The translations under genes and the position numbers were made by a program. From assembly GCA_934503195.1 (NCBI GenBank), contig CAKSVM010000020.1, forward strand, positions 1 to 40,294: a stretch of 40,294 nt of DNA, in the 5' to 3' direction. Shown here piece by piece: positions 6,869 through 14,841 of this stretch. This DNA comes from an uncultured Eubacteriales bacterium. GTDB taxonomy: Bacteria > Bacillota > Clostridia > Oscillospirales > CAG-272. Within the stretch, counting starts at the first letter, position 1, and every line of letters starts with the position of its first letter. The notes below the pieces were generated by a model. That model did not search any database. It saw nothing but the letters and a program-made list of their open reading frames with translations, and was not told the DNA's origin.

Positions 6869-8737
6869 GTGCCAGATAAACCGAAAACACTCGATGAGAT
6901 CGACAGCTTCTGGGATCTTGAAAGCCTTATCCCTCAGAGCCGGAAGACGTCCGCATACAAGTCGCGGCGTCCGATGAACACCGAAACCGTCGAAATCCGT
7001 TCGGATTCCGGCACGAAGGTTCCGGAAAATTCCGGGAATAGCAAGCCGCTTGACCTTGGGGCGTGGCGCGGGAGCGTCAAAAGCTACGAAAAACCGTCCT
7101 TTCAGGCTTCATCCGCTCCGGATGAGCAGAATGTAAGAACCTGTAACGGCGTTCAGATTATCGGCGAGCCGATCGTATTCGGCACCGATAATCCGCTGAT
7201 AACCTCGGTCACGATCGGTGAACTCAGATATCCCGTCTCGTTCTACCGGAATTTCAAGGCCGATGTCAGGCGTCTATGGAACAAAACCGCCTCGAAATGC
7301 CCGCGCGTATCCTTCTTTGCCTATATTCCCCAGCACTGGCAGCTCGATTTTCATCAGCTGAACTGGTATGTCTACTGGCGTTCGAACGCGCTCGCGGGGA
7401 ATTTTCTCGAAACCGACTACAGCTATATTCTCTTATTCATCTACGAAATAATCAACAGCCCCGAGCTTGTCGGACCCGAAAAGGGGCTTGACCTGCTCGC
7501 CGGACTCTGGATCGCCTTCCGCGGCGAATATCCGAAGCTCGATCAGCTCCTTGGCGACTGGATATGCGATTACTGCTTTATAAACCGTCTTCCCTGTCCG
7601 CACGAAAAGCTGAAGCCTGTTCAGGAATATGCGGTCAGGCGCGCGAAGATCCCCGAGTTCTACATCGATTCCCACGACAGATCCGAATGCGCCGCCGGAC
7701 TCATGACCCGGCTCGCCTCATACGACTGGCGAAAGAGCGGATACAGTCAGTCCGAGAACGCCGCTGAGTTTGACAAGCACATAAACGCCGCGTTCCACAG
7801 AGTTTATACTGAAATACTCACGAGCGGTAAAACGCCTGAACCGACCGAAAAGACGCGTTCGTATATCTCATACGACACCGCGCTCTGCGCTCCCGAGACC
7901 AGACGTTATATCGAGGTAAGATACCTTGTCTTCGACCCGCCGCGCGAGAGCGGCGATCTCATAAACGGCATCATCCGCTACAGCGAAAACCGCGTGCGCG
8001 CCGGACTCGGAATAAGCCAGCGGCTTAAGGTGAACAAGCTCCCGGACAATATCCGCGAGTGCATTGACGGGTACTTTGACGAAAATTTCCCGACGATGGC
8101 GCAGAAACGCCGGGCGAACTCGGTAAAGGCCGCGAAAAAGACTGCCGAGAGCAGATATGACAGCCTTTACGAGCCGATAAAATCGGGATTCTCGCTCGAA
8201 AGCGCGCTTGAAATCGAAAAGGAATCATGGAGTACGACCGAGGTTCTGACGTCCGCGTTCGGCGGCGGTGATGAGAAAACTGAAGCTGAAAGCGCGCCTG
8301 CTGAGGCTCTGAATCCCGTCCTGAACGCGTCTTCAGGGTCTGACGGAGCCTGCCGCACGGTTTTGGAACCCGGCCTTCCGAGGACTTTTGGAACCTCGGA
8401 AGCTTCGCCGCCTTTTGAAGCTTCGGGAAATCCGGATGGTCACGAGAGTCCGGACGGAATTCCCGCGTTTGCCGCTGACGGCGCGGAAGATCCTTACGCC
8501 GCGCTTATCGGAAGCCTTGACGCTGACTGCCTTGAAGTTGTCCGTCTTGTCGCGGGAGGGGATCACAGAGGAGCCGTGAAGGTCGCCTCAAAGGTCAACG
8601 CTTTTGCCGACGCGCTTGTCGGAAAGATCAACGAGGCCGCCGTCGGACTCACCGGAGATCAGATAATTGAGGAATATGACGACGGATATCGGATCATACC
8701 GGATTATATGGAGGATGTGGAAAAATGCCTGAAATGA
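6869..8737 (+). CDS. TerB-N / TerB-C domain protein
   Basis: This is the first gene of a three-gene operon, starting at GTG 6869 eight bases after AAAGGGGA. Residues 1-90 are a Ser/Pro-rich linker. About 100-300 show the TerB-N pattern, with WYVYWR (166-171) and YSYILLFIYEIIN (184-196), the tryptophan-rich and helical core of that family. About 400-540 are low-complexity. The last 70 residues, with LVGKINEAAVGLTGDQIIEE and DDGYRIIPDYMEDVE, fit TerB-C. The 622-residue protein has no signal peptide or membrane segment. Proteins with these domains are known from computational work to sit beside P-loop ATPases and helicases in stress or phage-response loci, and that is the arrangement here. Its biochemical role is unknown; a scaffold or sensor for the two enzymes is an inference. 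Confidence 0.82.
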   Translation: MPDKPKTLDEIDSFWDLESLIPQSRKTSAYKSRRPMNTETVEIRSDSGTKVPENSGNSKPLDLGAWRGSVKSYEKPSFQASSAPDEQNVRTCNGVQIIGEPIVFGTDNPLITSVTIGELRYPVSFYRNFKADVRRLWNKTASKCPRVSFFAYIPQHWQLDFHQLNWYVYWRSNALAGNFLETDYSYILLFIYEIINSPELVGPEKGLDLLAGLWIAFRGEYPKLDQLLGDWICDYCFINRLPCPHEKLKPVQEYAVRRAKIPEFYIDSHDRSECAAGLMTRLASYDWRKSGYSQSENAAEFDKHINAAFHRVYTEILTSGKTPEPTEKTRSYISYDTALCAPETRRYIEVRYLVFDPPRESGDLINGIIRYSENRVRAGLGISQRLKVNKLPDNIRECIDGYFDENFPTMAQKRRANSVKAAKKTAESRYDSLYEPIKSGFSLESALEIEKESWSTTEVLTSAFGGGDEKTEAESAPAEALNPVLNASSGSDGACRTVLEPGLPRTFGTSEASPPFEASGNPDGHESPDGIPAFAADGAEDPYAALIGSLDADCLEVVRLVAGGDHRGAVKVASKVNAFADALVGKINEAAVGLTGDQIIEEYDDGYRIIPDYMEDVEKCLK

Positions 8738-10098
8738 CTCAGAGAATACCAAGGCGGGTGCTCGCCGGACTCCTCAACTCGATCTCGGCCGGAGTTGTGC
8801 CGAGAATGGGCGCGCCGTATATCGCGATCGGCCGCTCTGAGGAGATAAAAGCCTTTCTCTCGGATCTTGAGACGGTGAGCGACGGCGGCGGCTCGATGCG
8901 CTTCATAATCGGAAAATACGGAAGCGGCAAGAGCTTTTTAATTCAGCTTGTCCGCGGCTACGCGCTTGAGCGCGGATTCATCACGGCCGACGCCGATCTC
9001 TCTCCGGAGCGCAGAATCTGCGGAACGAACGGCACCGGGATCGCGACCTATCGCGAGCTTGTAAAGAATCTCGCTTCCCAGTCGTCGCCCGACGGCGGAG
9101 CTTTGCCGCAGATAATCACCCGCTGGCTCTCGACTCTCCAGACCGGGATCGCCGGGGAAGGACTTGAGCCGGGAAGCGATGAGTTCACGAAAAAGCTGAC
9201 CTCGAAGATCTATTCGGTCGCGAAGGAGATGGAGTCGCAGATCGGCGGCTTTGATTTCGCGACGGTTCTGACGGTTTATTACAAGGCCTATATAAGCGGG
9301 GACGAGGAGAAGAAATCGGCCGCGATCCGCTGGCTGCGCGGTGAGTTCGGAACGAAGAGCGAGGCGCGCGCCGCGCTCGGCGCGAACGTCACCGGGATAA
9401 TCTGCGACGCGAACTGGTATGATTATATAAAGCTTCTCGCGGTCTTCTTCCGCCAGATCGGATACCGCGGATTCGTCGTCTTCATCGACGAGTGCGTCAA
9501 TCTGTATAAGCTCACAAACCGGATTTCGCGCGAGAACAACTATGAAAAGCTGCTCTCGATGTTCAACGACACGCTTCAGGGACGCGCCGCCGGACTCGAA
9601 CTCGTCTTCGGCGGAACTCCGCAGTTTCTGGAGGACGAACGGCGCGGGCTTTTCAGCTACGAAGCTCTTAAAAGCCGCCTTTTCGACAGCCGTTTCGCGG
9701 TCGGCGGGTACAAGAATCTCATCGGCCCGGTGATAAGGCTCAGGCGGCTTTCGGACGAGGAGCTTTACGCACTTATAAAGCGTATCACCGTCCTTCACGC
9801 GCAGTACTACAGCTGGGAGCCGAGAGTGAGCGACAATGATCTGAAAATCTTCCTCGACTACTGCCTGTCGCGCGCCGGAGCCGACACGATGATCACCCCG
9901 CGCGAGATAATCCGCGATTATACCGGGCTTCTTAATGTTCTTTTGCAGAATCCCGAGGCAAAATTCGAGGCTCTGATCGGAAGCGCGACACTTTCGCACG
10001 GCGACGACGATGATTCGGAAATTTCCGACGAGATTCCGCCTACGGCGTACAAAACGACTCCGGCATCCGACATCACCGCCGAGGATATCGAGCTATGA
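8725..10098 (+). CDS. brxD: BrxD-like P-loop ATPase (BrxC/BrxD superfamily)
   Basis: The 457-residue protein is a cytosolic AAA-type ATPase with Walker A GKYGSGKS at 63-70 and Walker B FVVFIDE at 250-256. The opening (RRVLAGLLNSISAGVVPR, then IAIGRSEE) and the segment GLELVFGGTPQFLEDERRGL are characteristic of the ATP-binding protein called BrxD in type 2 BREX and formerly DUF2791. It overlaps the TerB-N gene by 13 bases and has GGAGG (8710-8714) ten bases before its ATG. Its stop overlaps the helicase ATG. In BREX it belongs to a larger set (methylase, PglZ, BrxC) that is absent here. I infer that it loads or regulates the helicase of the same operon. The symbol is used by similarity only. 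Confidence 0.88.
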   Translation: MPEMTQRIPRRVLAGLLNSISAGVVPRMGAPYIAIGRSEEIKAFLSDLETVSDGGGSMRFIIGKYGSGKSFLIQLVRGYALERGFITADADLSPERRICGTNGTGIATYRELVKNLASQSSPDGGALPQIITRWLSTLQTGIAGEGLEPGSDEFTKKLTSKIYSVAKEMESQIGGFDFATVLTVYYKAYISGDEEKKSAAIRWLRGEFGTKSEARAALGANVTGIICDANWYDYIKLLAVFFRQIGYRGFVVFIDECVNLYKLTNRISRENNYEKLLSMFNDTLQGRAAGLELVFGGTPQFLEDERRGLFSYEALKSRLFDSRFAVGGYKNLIGPVIRLRRLSDEELYALIKRITVLHAQYYSWEPRVSDNDLKIFLDYCLSRAGADTMITPREIIRDYTGLLNVLLQNPEAKFEALIGSATLSHGDDDDSEISDEIPPTAYKTTPASDITAEDIEL

Positions 10099-12452
10099 CC
10101 GACAACGAGATCTTCTACAGATTTTCGCCCTTCATACGGGATTTCATCTATAACCGGAACTGGCAGAATGTCCGTCCGGTTCAGATCGCGGCGGCGAGGG
10201 CGATCTTTGAGACCGACGGGAATCTGCTCATCACGTCGTCGACCGCTTCGGGAAAGACCGAGGCCGCGTTTTTCCCGATTCTGACGCTGATGACCGAATG
10301 TCCGCCGCAGAGCATCGGCGCGTTGTATGTCGCGCCGCTCAAAAGTCTTATAAACGACCAGTTTGAGAGACTCGACGGGCTTCTCGATATGTCGGGAATT
10401 CCGGTTTTCCACTGGCACGGCGACGTCGCGCAGTCGCATAAGAGCAAGGTTCTGAAGGAGCCGCGCGGAATTCTCCAGATCACGCCCGAGTCGCTTGAAA
10501 GCCTTTTAATGAACCGCTCAAACGATCTGATACGGCTTTTCTGCGATCTCAGATTCGTCGTCATAGACGAGATCCACACGCTGACCGGAACCGACCGCGG
10601 AAATCAGATAATCTGTCAGCTTGTGCGGCTCGCGAGACTCATCGGCCACACTCCGCGGAGAATCGGACTCTCGGCGACGGTCGGCGACTCCAAGCTCGCG
10701 GCCGACTGGCTCGGCGGCGGAACCGGACTTCAGACCGTCGCGCCGAAGATCGACGAGGGCGGCGTCAGGTGGCGGCTCGGAATGGAGCATTTCTTTATCC
10801 AGAACGACGATTTCGATCAGAGCAAGGATATGGCGGATCTCACCGGAGGCTCGCTCGGAGCCGACGTCATCGAGCAGCCTGAAAGTCCGGCGGCCGAGGT
10901 CGTTCCGCGATCCGAAAGCGAAAAAGCCCCCGACGAAGGGTCGAAGGGCAAGGTTGAGCTTGATCCGGGATACGAGTACATCTACGACTGCGTTCACGGG
11001 AAGAAAGCGATAATCTTTTCGAACTCGCGCGAGGAGACCGAATATGTAACCGCGACGATGCACCAGATCGCCGAAAAGCGCGGGGACAGCGACAATTTTC
11101 TCATCCATCACGGAAATCTCTCGGCCGCGATCCGCGAGGAGGCCGAGTCGAGGATGCGGAGCGACGATCAGAAATGCGTTGTCGCCGCGACCGTCACAAT
11201 GGAGCTTGGAATCGATATCGGACGGCTTGAAAGAGTCGTTCAGAACGACGCGCCGAACTCGGTTTCGAGCTTCCTACAGCGTCTCGGACGTTCGGGAAGA
11301 CGCGGCGAGCCGCCCGAGATGATGATGGTTTTCCGCGAGGAAAATCCGCTCCCGAACACGCCGCTTCCGCAGCTTATTCCGTGGGGATTTCTCCGCGCGA
11401 TCGCGATTGTTCAGCTTTATATCGAGGAGAGGTTCATTGAGCCGCCGTATTTCAAGAAGATGCCGTTCAGTCTGGCGTTTCAGCAGACCTTATCGGTGCT
11501 CTCGACGTCGGGCGAACTCTCGCCGAAAAAGCTCGCGTCGCGCGTAATGTCGCTCCCGCCGTTTTCGGAGATCACAAAAGAGGATTACCGGACGCTTCTT
11601 GTCAGCATGATTCAGAACGATTTTCTCGAAATGACCGAGGAAAAGGGTCTGATTGTCGGCATGAAGGGCGAGAGACTGACGAACAGCTTCAAATTCTACG
11701 CCGTCTTCAAGGACAGCGAGGATTACACCGTCAGATGCGAGTCGGACGAGATCGGAACGATCACGACTCCGCCTCCTGTCGGCGACCGCTTCGCGCTCGC
11801 CGGGAGAGTCTGGGAAGTGACCGAGCTTGACGTCGCGAGAAAGCTCATCTACGTCAAGTCAGTGAACGGCAAGATGGAAGTCTCGTGGCCGGGCGATTAC
11901 GGCGAGATCCACACGAAGATTCTCGAAAGGATGAAAAAAATCCTTGAGGAGGACACCGTCTATCCTTATCTCAAGCCGAACGCGAGACACAGGCTGGAGG
12001 TCGTCCGCGCGCTGGCGAAAAACACCGGACTCACAAGGCGGTCGATCGTTCCGCTGGGCGGCTACACATGGTGTCTTTTCCCGTGGCTCGGCACGCGCTC
12101 CTTCCGTACTTTAAGGAAATTCATCACGCACAACTCGGGGCTTTTCAAGATCACGAACATGGAGTTTGAGGGCTGCTATTACATGATGTTCAAGATGGAG
12201 GGCTGCGACGGCCACGATCTCATAAAGGGACTCTGCGACATTATCGAGCACGAGGGAATCGACAAATCGAAGCTTGTCAATGTGAACGAGATGCCGGTCT
12301 TTGAAAAGTACGACGACTTCATCCCCGCCGAGCTTTTGCGCCGCCAGTATGCCGCAGACAAGCTCAGAACCGACGAGATAATGGTGAGACTTCCACAGAT
12401 TCTCTCCGAGCTTGAAGCCGACATGGCTGAGAATAAAGGTGAGGAAAACTGA
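10095..12452 (+). CDS. Lhr/BrxHI-like superfamily II DEAD/DEAH helicase
   Basis: All core helicase motifs are visible: Walker A TASGKT (near 50-55), DEIH box (158-161), SAT (193-195) and motif VI LGRSGRRG (397-404). A low-complexity insert (about 235-290) separates the two RecA domains. The C-terminal 350 residues fit the winged-helix and accessory region of Lhr-type helicases. The length (785) is close to BrxHI, much shorter than full Lhr. Its ATG overlaps the BrxD-like stop (ATGA), so the two proteins are made together. It probably unwinds or translocates on DNA or RNA:DNA hybrids. The stop codon lies three bases from the end of a convergent small gene, with no terminator between. Confidence 0.92.
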   Translation: MTDNEIFYRFSPFIRDFIYNRNWQNVRPVQIAAARAIFETDGNLLITSSTASGKTEAAFFPILTLMTECPPQSIGALYVAPLKSLINDQFERLDGLLDMSGIPVFHWHGDVAQSHKSKVLKEPRGILQITPESLESLLMNRSNDLIRLFCDLRFVVIDEIHTLTGTDRGNQIICQLVRLARLIGHTPRRIGLSATVGDSKLAADWLGGGTGLQTVAPKIDEGGVRWRLGMEHFFIQNDDFDQSKDMADLTGGSLGADVIEQPESPAAEVVPRSESEKAPDEGSKGKVELDPGYEYIYDCVHGKKAIIFSNSREETEYVTATMHQIAEKRGDSDNFLIHHGNLSAAIREEAESRMRSDDQKCVVAATVTMELGIDIGRLERVVQNDAPNSVSSFLQRLGRSGRRGEPPEMMMVFREENPLPNTPLPQLIPWGFLRAIAIVQLYIEERFIEPPYFKKMPFSLAFQQTLSVLSTSGELSPKKLASRVMSLPPFSEITKEDYRTLLVSMIQNDFLEMTEEKGLIVGMKGERLTNSFKFYAVFKDSEDYTVRCESDEIGTITTPPPVGDRFALAGRVWEVTELDVARKLIYVKSVNGKMEVSWPGDYGEIHTKILERMKKILEEDTVYPYLKPNARHRLEVVRALAKNTGLTRRSIVPLGGYTWCLFPWLGTRSFRTLRKFITHNSGLFKITNMEFEGCYYMMFKMEGCDGHDLIKGLCDIIEHEGIDKSKLVNVNEMPVFEKYDDFIPAELLRRQYAADKLRTDEIMVRLPQILSELEADMAENKGEEN

Positions 12453-12455
12453 CGT

Positions 12456-12680
12456 CTAACGCCGCTTTTCACGCAGTGTGAGGTCGAAGAGAAGCTCGCC
12501 GCCGACAAGAAGAGTCAGCGACATCATGACGTGTTCGAGTTCGGAATATATGTAGGCTCCCGACCTTGCGCGGTCGTAGGGCGACATATTCTGGGTACTC
12601 AGCGCGATGTAGATAAGCGCGACGGCGACGAACGGAAGTCCGCGGCGGAGGATTTTTCCGCCCGAAATCAGCTTTTTCAA
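12456..12680 (-). CDS. Small membrane protein, two predicted helices
   Basis: A 74-residue protein starts at TTG 12678-12680, nine bases after AAAGGAG, and runs MKKLISGGKILRRGLPFVAV to LTLREKRR. Two hydrophobic segments, around residues 15-28 and 48-65, with a short loop, suggest a hairpin membrane protein. A longer reading of the same frame reaches back to 12974 through the next gene, but the ribosome site and promoter support only the short form. I do not recognise the family. It ends tail-to-tail with the helicase gene. Confidence 0.62.
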   Translation of the reverse strand: MKKLISGGKILRRGLPFVAVALIYIALSTQNMSPYDRARSGAYIYSELEHVMMSLTLLVGGELLFDLTLREKRR

Positions 12681-12701
12681 TCTTATCAACTCCTTTATAT
12701 A

Positions 12702-12730
12702 ATTATACCATAAGACTTTGGAAATGTCAT
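12702..12730 (-). promoter_or_regulatory. Promoter of small membrane protein gene
   Basis: On the minus strand ATGACA (12725-12730) and TATAAT (12702-12707) are 17 bp apart with a TGG extension. A plus-strand TATAAT (12698-12703) overlaps it and could serve the divergent GNAT gene with a weak TTTCAA -35, giving two face-to-face promoters. Confidence 0.7.
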
Positions 12731-12759
12731 TGCTGAATTTCCGGAAAGACAGGAAATAA

Positions 12760-13317
12760 ATGAAAATCGAAGAAAAACCTATAAAACTGAAAGACGGACG
12801 CGACGCGGTTCTCCGCACTCCGACTCCCGACGACGCGGAGACGATACTCGAATTTCTCGGGAGAATTTCGGTCGAGACAGATTTTCTCCTCCGCGGAGAG
12901 GGCGACGCTCTTATGAGTCTTGACGACGAGCGGAAATTTCTCGAACGGAATCTGACTTCCGAGACCGGACTCATGATAAGCTGCTTTGTTAAGGACGGCG
13001 ATAAGCTTGAATACGCCGGGAACTGCGGACTGAATTTCGGCGCGAGAAAAAAGATCGCTCACCGCGCGTCAATCGGAATTTCGGTCTACAAAAAGTTCTG
13101 GGGACTCGGAATCGGAACCGCGCTGATGAACGAGATGGAGATTATCGCCCGCGGGAAAGGAGTTCTCCAGATGGAGCTTGAATTTATAGAAGGAAATTCC
13201 AGAGCGCGGGCTTTGTATGAAAAGTGCGGCTTCCGGATCGTCGGAATTCACCCCGACGCCTTCCTGATGCCCGACGGTTCGCTTAAAAACGAATATCTTA
13301 TGATGAAAAAACTCTGA
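12760..13317 (+). CDS. GNAT-family N-acetyltransferase
   Basis: The 185-residue cytoplasmic protein has the GNAT acetyl-CoA-binding motif A, here KKFWGLGIGTALMNEMEIIA (about 108-128). It is followed by motif B, with ARALYEKCGFRIVGIHPDAF, the usual end of RimJ/RimL- and SpeG-type enzymes. The N-terminal half (LRTPTPDDAETILEFLG) is the variable substrate side, so the acceptor cannot be predicted. It is the first gene of an operon with GH32, exonuclease and folC genes, starting after an AGGAAA site. It ends 12 bases before the GH32 start. Confidence 0.88.
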   Translation: MKIEEKPIKLKDGRDAVLRTPTPDDAETILEFLGRISVETDFLLRGEGDALMSLDDERKFLERNLTSETGLMISCFVKDGDKLEYAGNCGLNFGARKKIAHRASIGISVYKKFWGLGIGTALMNEMEIIARGKGVLQMELEFIEGNSRARALYEKCGFRIVGIHPDAFLMPDGSLKNEYLMMKKL

Positions 13318-13329
13318 AAGGAAAAAATT

Positions 13330-14841
13330 ATGCTTATAAATGAAAAGACAGGATACCTTGTACTCCCGACCTCGAAGAAGGCTGAGAAGACAAAGGTTTA
13401 TATAAAGAGCGGCGGGAAGCTTTTAATTGATCTTGACGTCAGGGTCGATTTCGAAAATCCCGAAACCGTGTTCTACTACAATATCTCGCGCTTCGCCGGA
13501 CTCGACGTCGAGGTCACGCACGAGTCGGGGAAGAGCTTCGGCTTTTCTGAAAAGGCGGCCGACGTTATCGAGGACGGATACCGTCCGAAGTTGCATCTGA
13601 CGGCAAAAAAGGGCTGGATAAACGATCCGAACGGACTCTGCTTTTATGAAGGAAAATATCACATCTTCTTCCAGCACAACCCGGTCGGGCTTCCGTGGGG
13701 AAATATGCACTGGGGTCACGCGGTGAGCGAGGATCTCGTGATCTTTGAGGAAAAGGGCGACGTGCTTTATCCCGACGAACTCGGCGATATGTATTCGGGA
13801 AGCGCGATTGTCGACACCGAAAATCTGCTCGGCCTGAAGGAGAACGAACACGATCCGCTGATTCTCTTCTACACGGCGGCGGGCGGAAACCGCGAGCTTT
13901 CGGCCGGAAAGAAGTACACTCAGTGCATCGCCTACTCTACTGACGGCGGCGAGACCTTCAGAAAGTGGGCGAAGAATCCGGTTGTCCCGAACATAAAGGG
14001 CGACAACCGCGACCCGAAGGTCATCCGCGTCCCCGGCTCGGACATCTATGTGATGGCACTCTACCTTGACGGCGATGAGTACGTGCTTCTGACGTCGAAG
14101 AATCTCTCCGAGTGGAAGGAACTTCAGCGGATAAATCTCCCCGGCGACAACGAATGCCCCGATTTCTATCCGCTCTTTGACGAGGACGGAAAGATGAAGT
14201 GGATTCTCTCGGGCGCGCACGACTGCGCGCTCATCGGCGATTTTGACCCCGAGCGGGGATTCACGAATTATGGCGCGCCGCAGAAATTCGGCTTCGGAAA
14301 AGCCTACGCCGCGCAGAGCTTCAATCTCGGTGAGAATCTGAGAAGAATCCGTGTCGCGTGGAACCGGATCGGAAATCTCCCGACGAAGAATTTCAATTCC
14401 GAACTCGGAATCCCGTTTGAGGTCACGCTCCGCGGCGGAAAGGTCAGACTTTCCCCGGCAAAAGAGGTGGAAGAGTTCTTCACGAAGGTGACGGCTGAGG
14501 AAAAGCTTCCGTCGCACGGAATCTCGCGCGAGGTGTCAAACCCCTGCTATATAACCTTTGAGCTTTCGGAGTCCGAGGAGCCGATTATCATACATCTCTT
14601 CGGAAACGAGCTTAAGCTCGACGCGTCGGGGATTTTGACCGTGAACGGCGGCGATTCGATGCCGCTCATGATCTCTGACGGCAGGGCGGCGTTCTCGGTC
14701 ATAGCCGACTCGGTCGGAATCGAGGTTTCGGATCTTTCGGGACTCTCATATGGTGCTTTTGAGGCGGTGCCGTCCGGCGGCACGCTGACTATCGGCGGCG
14801 AAGGCTCGCTTGACCGTCTGACTGTGAGAGAGGCAAGATGA
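13330..14841 (+). CDS. GH32 sucrose/fructan hydrolase
   Basis: This 503-residue glycoside hydrolase family 32 enzyme has the complete catalytic set: WINDPNG (96-102, nucleophile Asp99), RDP (227-229, transition-state Asp) and ECPD with the acid/base Glu275. The five-blade beta-propeller is followed by a C-terminal beta-sandwich (about 375-503). An N-terminal extension of about 85 residues is unusual for short invertases. No signal peptide is seen, so the substrate is cytoplasmic: sucrose, sucrose-6-phosphate or short fructans. No PTS or fructokinase gene is next to it. AAAGGA precedes the ATG. The stop overlaps the next start by four bases (ATGA), so it is coupled to the exonuclease gene. Confidence 0.93.
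   Translation: MLINEKTGYLVLPTSKKAEKTKVYIKSGGKLLIDLDVRVDFENPETVFYYNISRFAGLDVEVTHESGKSFGFSEKAADVIEDGYRPKLHLTAKKGWINDPNGLCFYEGKYHIFFQHNPVGLPWGNMHWGHAVSEDLVIFEEKGDVLYPDELGDMYSGSAIVDTENLLGLKENEHDPLILFYTAAGGNRELSAGKKYTQCIAYSTDGGETFRKWAKNPVVPNIKGDNRDPKVIRVPGSDIYVMALYLDGDEYVLLTSKNLSEWKELQRINLPGDNECPDFYPLFDEDGKMKWILSGAHDCALIGDFDPERGFTNYGAPQKFGFGKAYAAQSFNLGENLRRIRVAWNRIGNLPTKNFNSELGIPFEVTLRGGKVRLSPAKEVEEFFTKVTAEEKLPSHGISREVSNPCYITFELSESEEPIIIHLFGNELKLDASGILTVNGGDSMPLMISDGRAAFSVIADSVGIEVSDLSGLSYGAFEAVPSGGTLTIGGEGSLDRLTVREAR

Noticed and set aside
8938..9999. 353-residue frame antisense to the BrxD-like gene
   Set aside because: It has no ribosome site and no domain, while the plus strand encodes a complete P-loop ATPase; such long antisense frames follow from GC-rich third positions.
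6801..12452. A complete BREX system
   Set aside because: No PglZ-type phosphatase, PglX methylase, BrxC or Lon-like gene is in the window; only the BrxD- and BrxHI-like parts are present.
12456..12974. 172-residue version of the small membrane protein
   Set aside because: The extension runs antisense into the GNAT gene, and the promoter and AAAGGAG site support only the 74-residue start at 12680.
13423..14517. 364-residue frame antisense to the GH32 gene
   Set aside because: It mirrors a gene with all catalytic motifs; composition is a shadow (many Arg and Val, no motif).
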